Source: Deltaproteobacteria bacterium (GTDB taxonomy: Bacteria; Myxococcota_A; Polyangia; Haliangiales; Haliangiaceae). Taken from it: DNA of 6,117 bases. The stretch lies in assembly GCA_013813945.1 (NCBI GenBank), contig JACCQV010000996.1, positions 1 through 6,117 of the forward strand. The letters run 5' to 3'. The notes beneath the pieces are model-generated. The model was not told the origin of the DNA, did no database searches, and was given only the letters and a program-made list of their open reading frames with translations. Both the position numbers and the translations under genes were made by a program. This document shows positions 4,185-6,117 of this stretch, piece by piece; the stretch's first letter is position 1, and each line of letters starts with the position of its first letter.

Positions 4185-5446
4185 TGTCCGCAGCCAAGTC
4201 ACCGATCGAAGTCGTCGCGCCCGAGGGCGTGCAGCTCCCGATCTTCATGGACAACCATTCGACGACGGCTGTCGATCTGCGTGTCGTCCACGCGATGCTG
4301 CCGTTCTTCACGAACCACTACGGCAATGCGGCGAGCCGCAACCACTCGTTCGGGTGGACCGCCGAGGCGGCCGTCGAGAACGCACGCGGCCAGATCGCCG
4401 CACTCCTCGGCGGTGACGCCAAGGAGATCGTGTTCACCTCCGGTGCGACCGAGGCGAACAACCTCGCGATCAAGGGTGCGGCCAGCTTCCTCAAGAAGCA
4501 GGGCAACCACATCATCACCGTGGAGACCGAGCACAAGAGCGTGCTCGACACCTGCAAGCGCCTGCAGCGCGAGGGCTTCGAGGTGACGTACCTGCCGCCC
4601 GCGAAGGACGGCCTCGTCACGCCCGAGCAGATCGTCGCGGCGATGACCGACAAGACGATCCTCGTCAGCATCATGCTCGCGAACAACGAGGTCGGCGTGG
4701 TGCAGCCGGTCGAGGCGATCGGCGCCGCGATCAAGGCCCGCAACCCGAAGTGCCTGTTCCACACCGATGCGGTGCAGGGCGCCGGCAAGATTCCGTTCGA
4801 TGTCGAGAAGGCCAAGGTCGACCTCGCGTCGGTGACGGCTCACAAGATGTACGGACCCAAGGGCATCGGCGCGCTGTGGGTTCGCCGCAAGCCGCGCGTT
4901 CGCATCGATCCGATCATCGACGGCGGTGGTCACGAGCGCGGTATGCGGTCGGGAACGCTGCCGGTCCCGCTGATCGTCGGCTTCGGCAAGGCCGCCGAGA
5001 TCGCGAAGGCGGAGATGGCGGATGAGGCCGTGCGGCTCGAGAAGCTGCGCACGCGCCTCTACAAGGGCATCACGTCGAAGCTGACCGAGACCTACGTCAA
5101 CGGCTCGATGGAGCACCGGCTCCCGGGCAATCTCAACATCTCGTTCGCGTTCGTCGAGGGCGAGTCGCTGCTGATGGCGCTCAAGGACGTCGCCGTGTCT
5201 TCGGGCTCGGCGTGCACCTCGGCGTCGCTCGAGCCGAGCTACGTGCTCCGCGCACTCGGCGTCGGCGAGGAGCTCGCACACACGTCGATCCGCTTCGGTC
5301 TGGGCCGGTTCAACACCGACGCCGAGGTCGACTACGTGATCGAGCTCGTCGTGAAGAGCGTCGAGCGCCTGCGCACCCTGTCACCTCTGTGGGAGATGCA
5401 CCAAGATGGCATCGACCTGTCGACCATCCAGTGGACCCCGCACTGA
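4184..5446 (+). CDS. iscS: Cysteine desulfurase IscS
   Basis: This PLP enzyme converts L-cysteine to L-alanine and passes the sulphur as a persulfide to IscU and other acceptors in the cytoplasm. It has 420 aa against about 404 in E. coli, with a short N-terminal extension of about 19 residues before FMDNHSTTAVD. Visible motifs: EIVFTSGATEANNLAIKGAA (cofactor phosphate binding), TEHKSVLDTC with H117 stacking on PLP, the HTDAVQ aspartate segment, AHKMYGPKGIGAL with the Schiff-base lysine K221, GGGHERGMRSGTLP, and VSSGSACTSASLEPSYVLRALG with the catalytic C344. The long catalytic loop and the C-terminal SPLWEMHQDGIDLSTIQW, close to the IscS end that contacts IscU, mark it as group I IscS rather than SufS. 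AAGGA at 4171-4175, eight bases before the ATG, is a strong ribosome site. It overlaps the regulator gene by one base, and iscU follows after 22 bases. Confidence 0.97.
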   Translation: MSAAKSPIEVVAPEGVQLPIFMDNHSTTAVDLRVVHAMLPFFTNHYGNAASRNHSFGWTAEAAVENARGQIAALLGGDAKEIVFTSGATEANNLAIKGAASFLKKQGNHIITVETEHKSVLDTCKRLQREGFEVTYLPPAKDGLVTPEQIVAAMTDKTILVSIMLANNEVGVVQPVEAIGAAIKARNPKCLFHTDAVQGAGKIPFDVEKAKVDLASVTAHKMYGPKGIGALWVRRKPRVRIDPIIDGGGHERGMRSGTLPVPLIVGFGKAAEIAKAEMADEAVRLEKLRTRLYKGITSKLTETYVNGSMEHRLPGNLNISFAFVEGESLLMALKDVAVSSGSACTSASLEPSYVLRALGVGEELAHTSIRFGLGRFNTDAEVDYVIELVVKSVERLRTLSPLWEMHQDGIDLSTIQWTPH

Positions 5447-5468
5447 TCTGTACCTGAGGAAATGAACC

Positions 5469-5858
5469 ATGGCGTATTCAGAAAAAGTCCTCGACCACTA
5501 CGAGAACCCCCGCAACGTCGGGACGTTCAAGACTGACAACGTCGATGCCGATGAAGTCGGCACCGGCCTCGTCGGCGCTCCGGCGTGCGGCGACGTCATG
5601 CGCCTCGAGATCCGGGTCAAGGACGGCTTGATCGCGGACGCGAAGTTCAAGACGTTTGGCTGCGGCTCGGCGATCGCCTCGTCGTCGCTCGCGACCGAGA
5701 TGATCAAGGGAATGACCCTCGATCAGGCCGCGAAGATCTCGAACACCATGATCGTCGAGGAGCTCAACCTCCCGCCGGTCAAGATCCACTGCTCGGTCCT
5801 CGCAGAAGACGCCATCAAGGCGGCGATCGAGGACTACAAGAAGAAGCACGCGAAGTGA
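5469..5858 (+). CDS. iscU: Iron-sulphur cluster assembly scaffold IscU
   Basis: 129 aa, the normal family length. IscU receives sulphur from IscS and iron from a donor, builds [2Fe-2S] clusters, and releases them with the HscA/HscB chaperones. It opens with MAYSEKVLDHYENPRNVG, which is nearly identical to the E. coli protein. Cluster ligands are C40 and D42 (APACGDVM), C65 (FGCGSAIASSS), and H107 and C108 (IHCSVLAEDAIKAAI). The HscA-recognition peptide LPPVK is intact at residues 101-105, predicting hscA/hscB beyond the window. GAGGA at 5456-5460, eight bases before the ATG, sets the start. It is spaced 22 bases from iscS and immediately precedes the IscA-family gene. Confidence 0.97.
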   Translation: MAYSEKVLDHYENPRNVGTFKTDNVDADEVGTGLVGAPACGDVMRLEIRVKDGLIADAKFKTFGCGSAIASSSLATEMIKGMTLDQAAKISNTMIVEELNLPPVKIHCSVLAEDAIKAAIEDYKKKHAK

Positions 5859-5863
5859 ACACG

Positions 5864-6117
5864 ATGACCGCCGCCACCAACCCAGCTCCTGCCACCCCCG
5901 CTCCGACCACCATCGGCAAGCGCGAGGTCGAGGTCACCTTGTCTGCAGCCAAGGAGATCGCGAAGCAGAAGGCCAAGCGTGGAACGCCCGACGCGATGAT
6001 TCGCATCGGCGTGCGTGGCGGCGGCTGCACCGGCTTCACGTATGTCTTCGTGTGGGCCGACGAGGTCCGCCCGACCGACAAGGTGTTCACGGGCCCCGAG
6101 GGCTCGGGCGTTTCGAT
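5864..6117 (+). CDS. iscA: IscA-family (A-type) iron-sulphur carrier, 3' truncated by the window
   Basis: Residues 1-84 are present. A-type carriers take clusters from IscU and hand them to apo-proteins; they use three conserved cysteines. The first is visible as C55 in IRIGVRGGGCTGFTYVFVW; the other two would lie past the window end. Before the domain (VEVTLSAAKEIAKQKAKRG) is an Ala/Pro/Thr-rich extension of about 20 residues that is absent from E. coli IscA. The start is uncertain. ATG 5864 leaves five bases after the iscU stop, while an in-frame GTG at 5855 would overlap that stop (GTGA) and couple translation; neither has a strong ribosome site. The position after iscU favours IscA over ErpA or SufA, but the missing end prevents a firm choice. 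Confidence 0.88.
   Translation, partial: MTAATNPAPATPAPTTIGKREVEVTLSAAKEIAKQKAKRGTPDAMIRIGVRGGGCTGFTYVFVWADEVRPTDKVFTGPEGSGVS

Noticed and set aside
4199..5281. Long minus-strand open frame (360 codons) opposite iscS
   Set aside because: It is a codon-bias shadow of iscS with no recognisable motifs; iscS conservation explains the sequence.
1..6117. CRISPR array, tRNA/rRNA, insertion sequence or phage genes
   Set aside because: There are no regularly spaced direct repeats, cloverleaf-like sequences, transposase motifs or terminal inverted repeats; the content is chromosomal housekeeping and accessory stress genes.

Overview
This is a high-GC bacterial chromosome window (third codon positions strongly G/C) with all convincing genes on the + strand. 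A membrane-anchored RNase Y homologue, a complete proteobacterial-type ISC module (IscS, IscU, IscA) and a MerR-type rather than an Rrf2/IscR regulator suggest a delta-proteobacterial or myxobacterial (Myxococcota-like) genome. That assignment is inference; there is no rRNA or other direct taxonomic marker.

Layout: (1) 1-61 is the 3' end of an unidentified gene, followed by a short spacer with a degenerate hexamer repeat. (2) 175-1764 is an RNase Y-family protein: membrane helix, long coiled coil, diverged KH domain and intact HD phosphohydrolase domain. (3) 1973-3166 is a striking 397-residue protein with about 290 residues of lysine-free Gly/Gln/Tyr/Arg-rich disordered sequence and a C-terminal BON domain. 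A sigma-54-like promoter candidate lies upstream and a strong intrinsic terminator (3214-3252) follows. (4) 3167-3626 is a 460-base gap holding that terminator, a possible 48-residue small protein, a good sigma-70-type promoter, and two related inverted repeats that flank the promoter. (5) 3627-6117 is an iron-sulphur cluster assembly operon: a MerR-family regulator with a CxxC-x8-CxxC plus His-rich tail, iscS, iscU, and the start of an iscA-family gene cut by the window end.

Working together: IscS takes sulphur from cysteine, IscU is the scaffold, and the IscA-family protein helps deliver clusters. The first gene of the operon overlaps iscS by one base and carries a cysteine cluster where SoxR/MerR-type sensors bind their effector. 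It is therefore a good candidate for an Fe-S- or metal-sensing autoregulator replacing IscR. The operator pair and promoter directly upstream fit that idea. The RNase Y and BON genes look like independent units, separated from the isc operon by the terminator.
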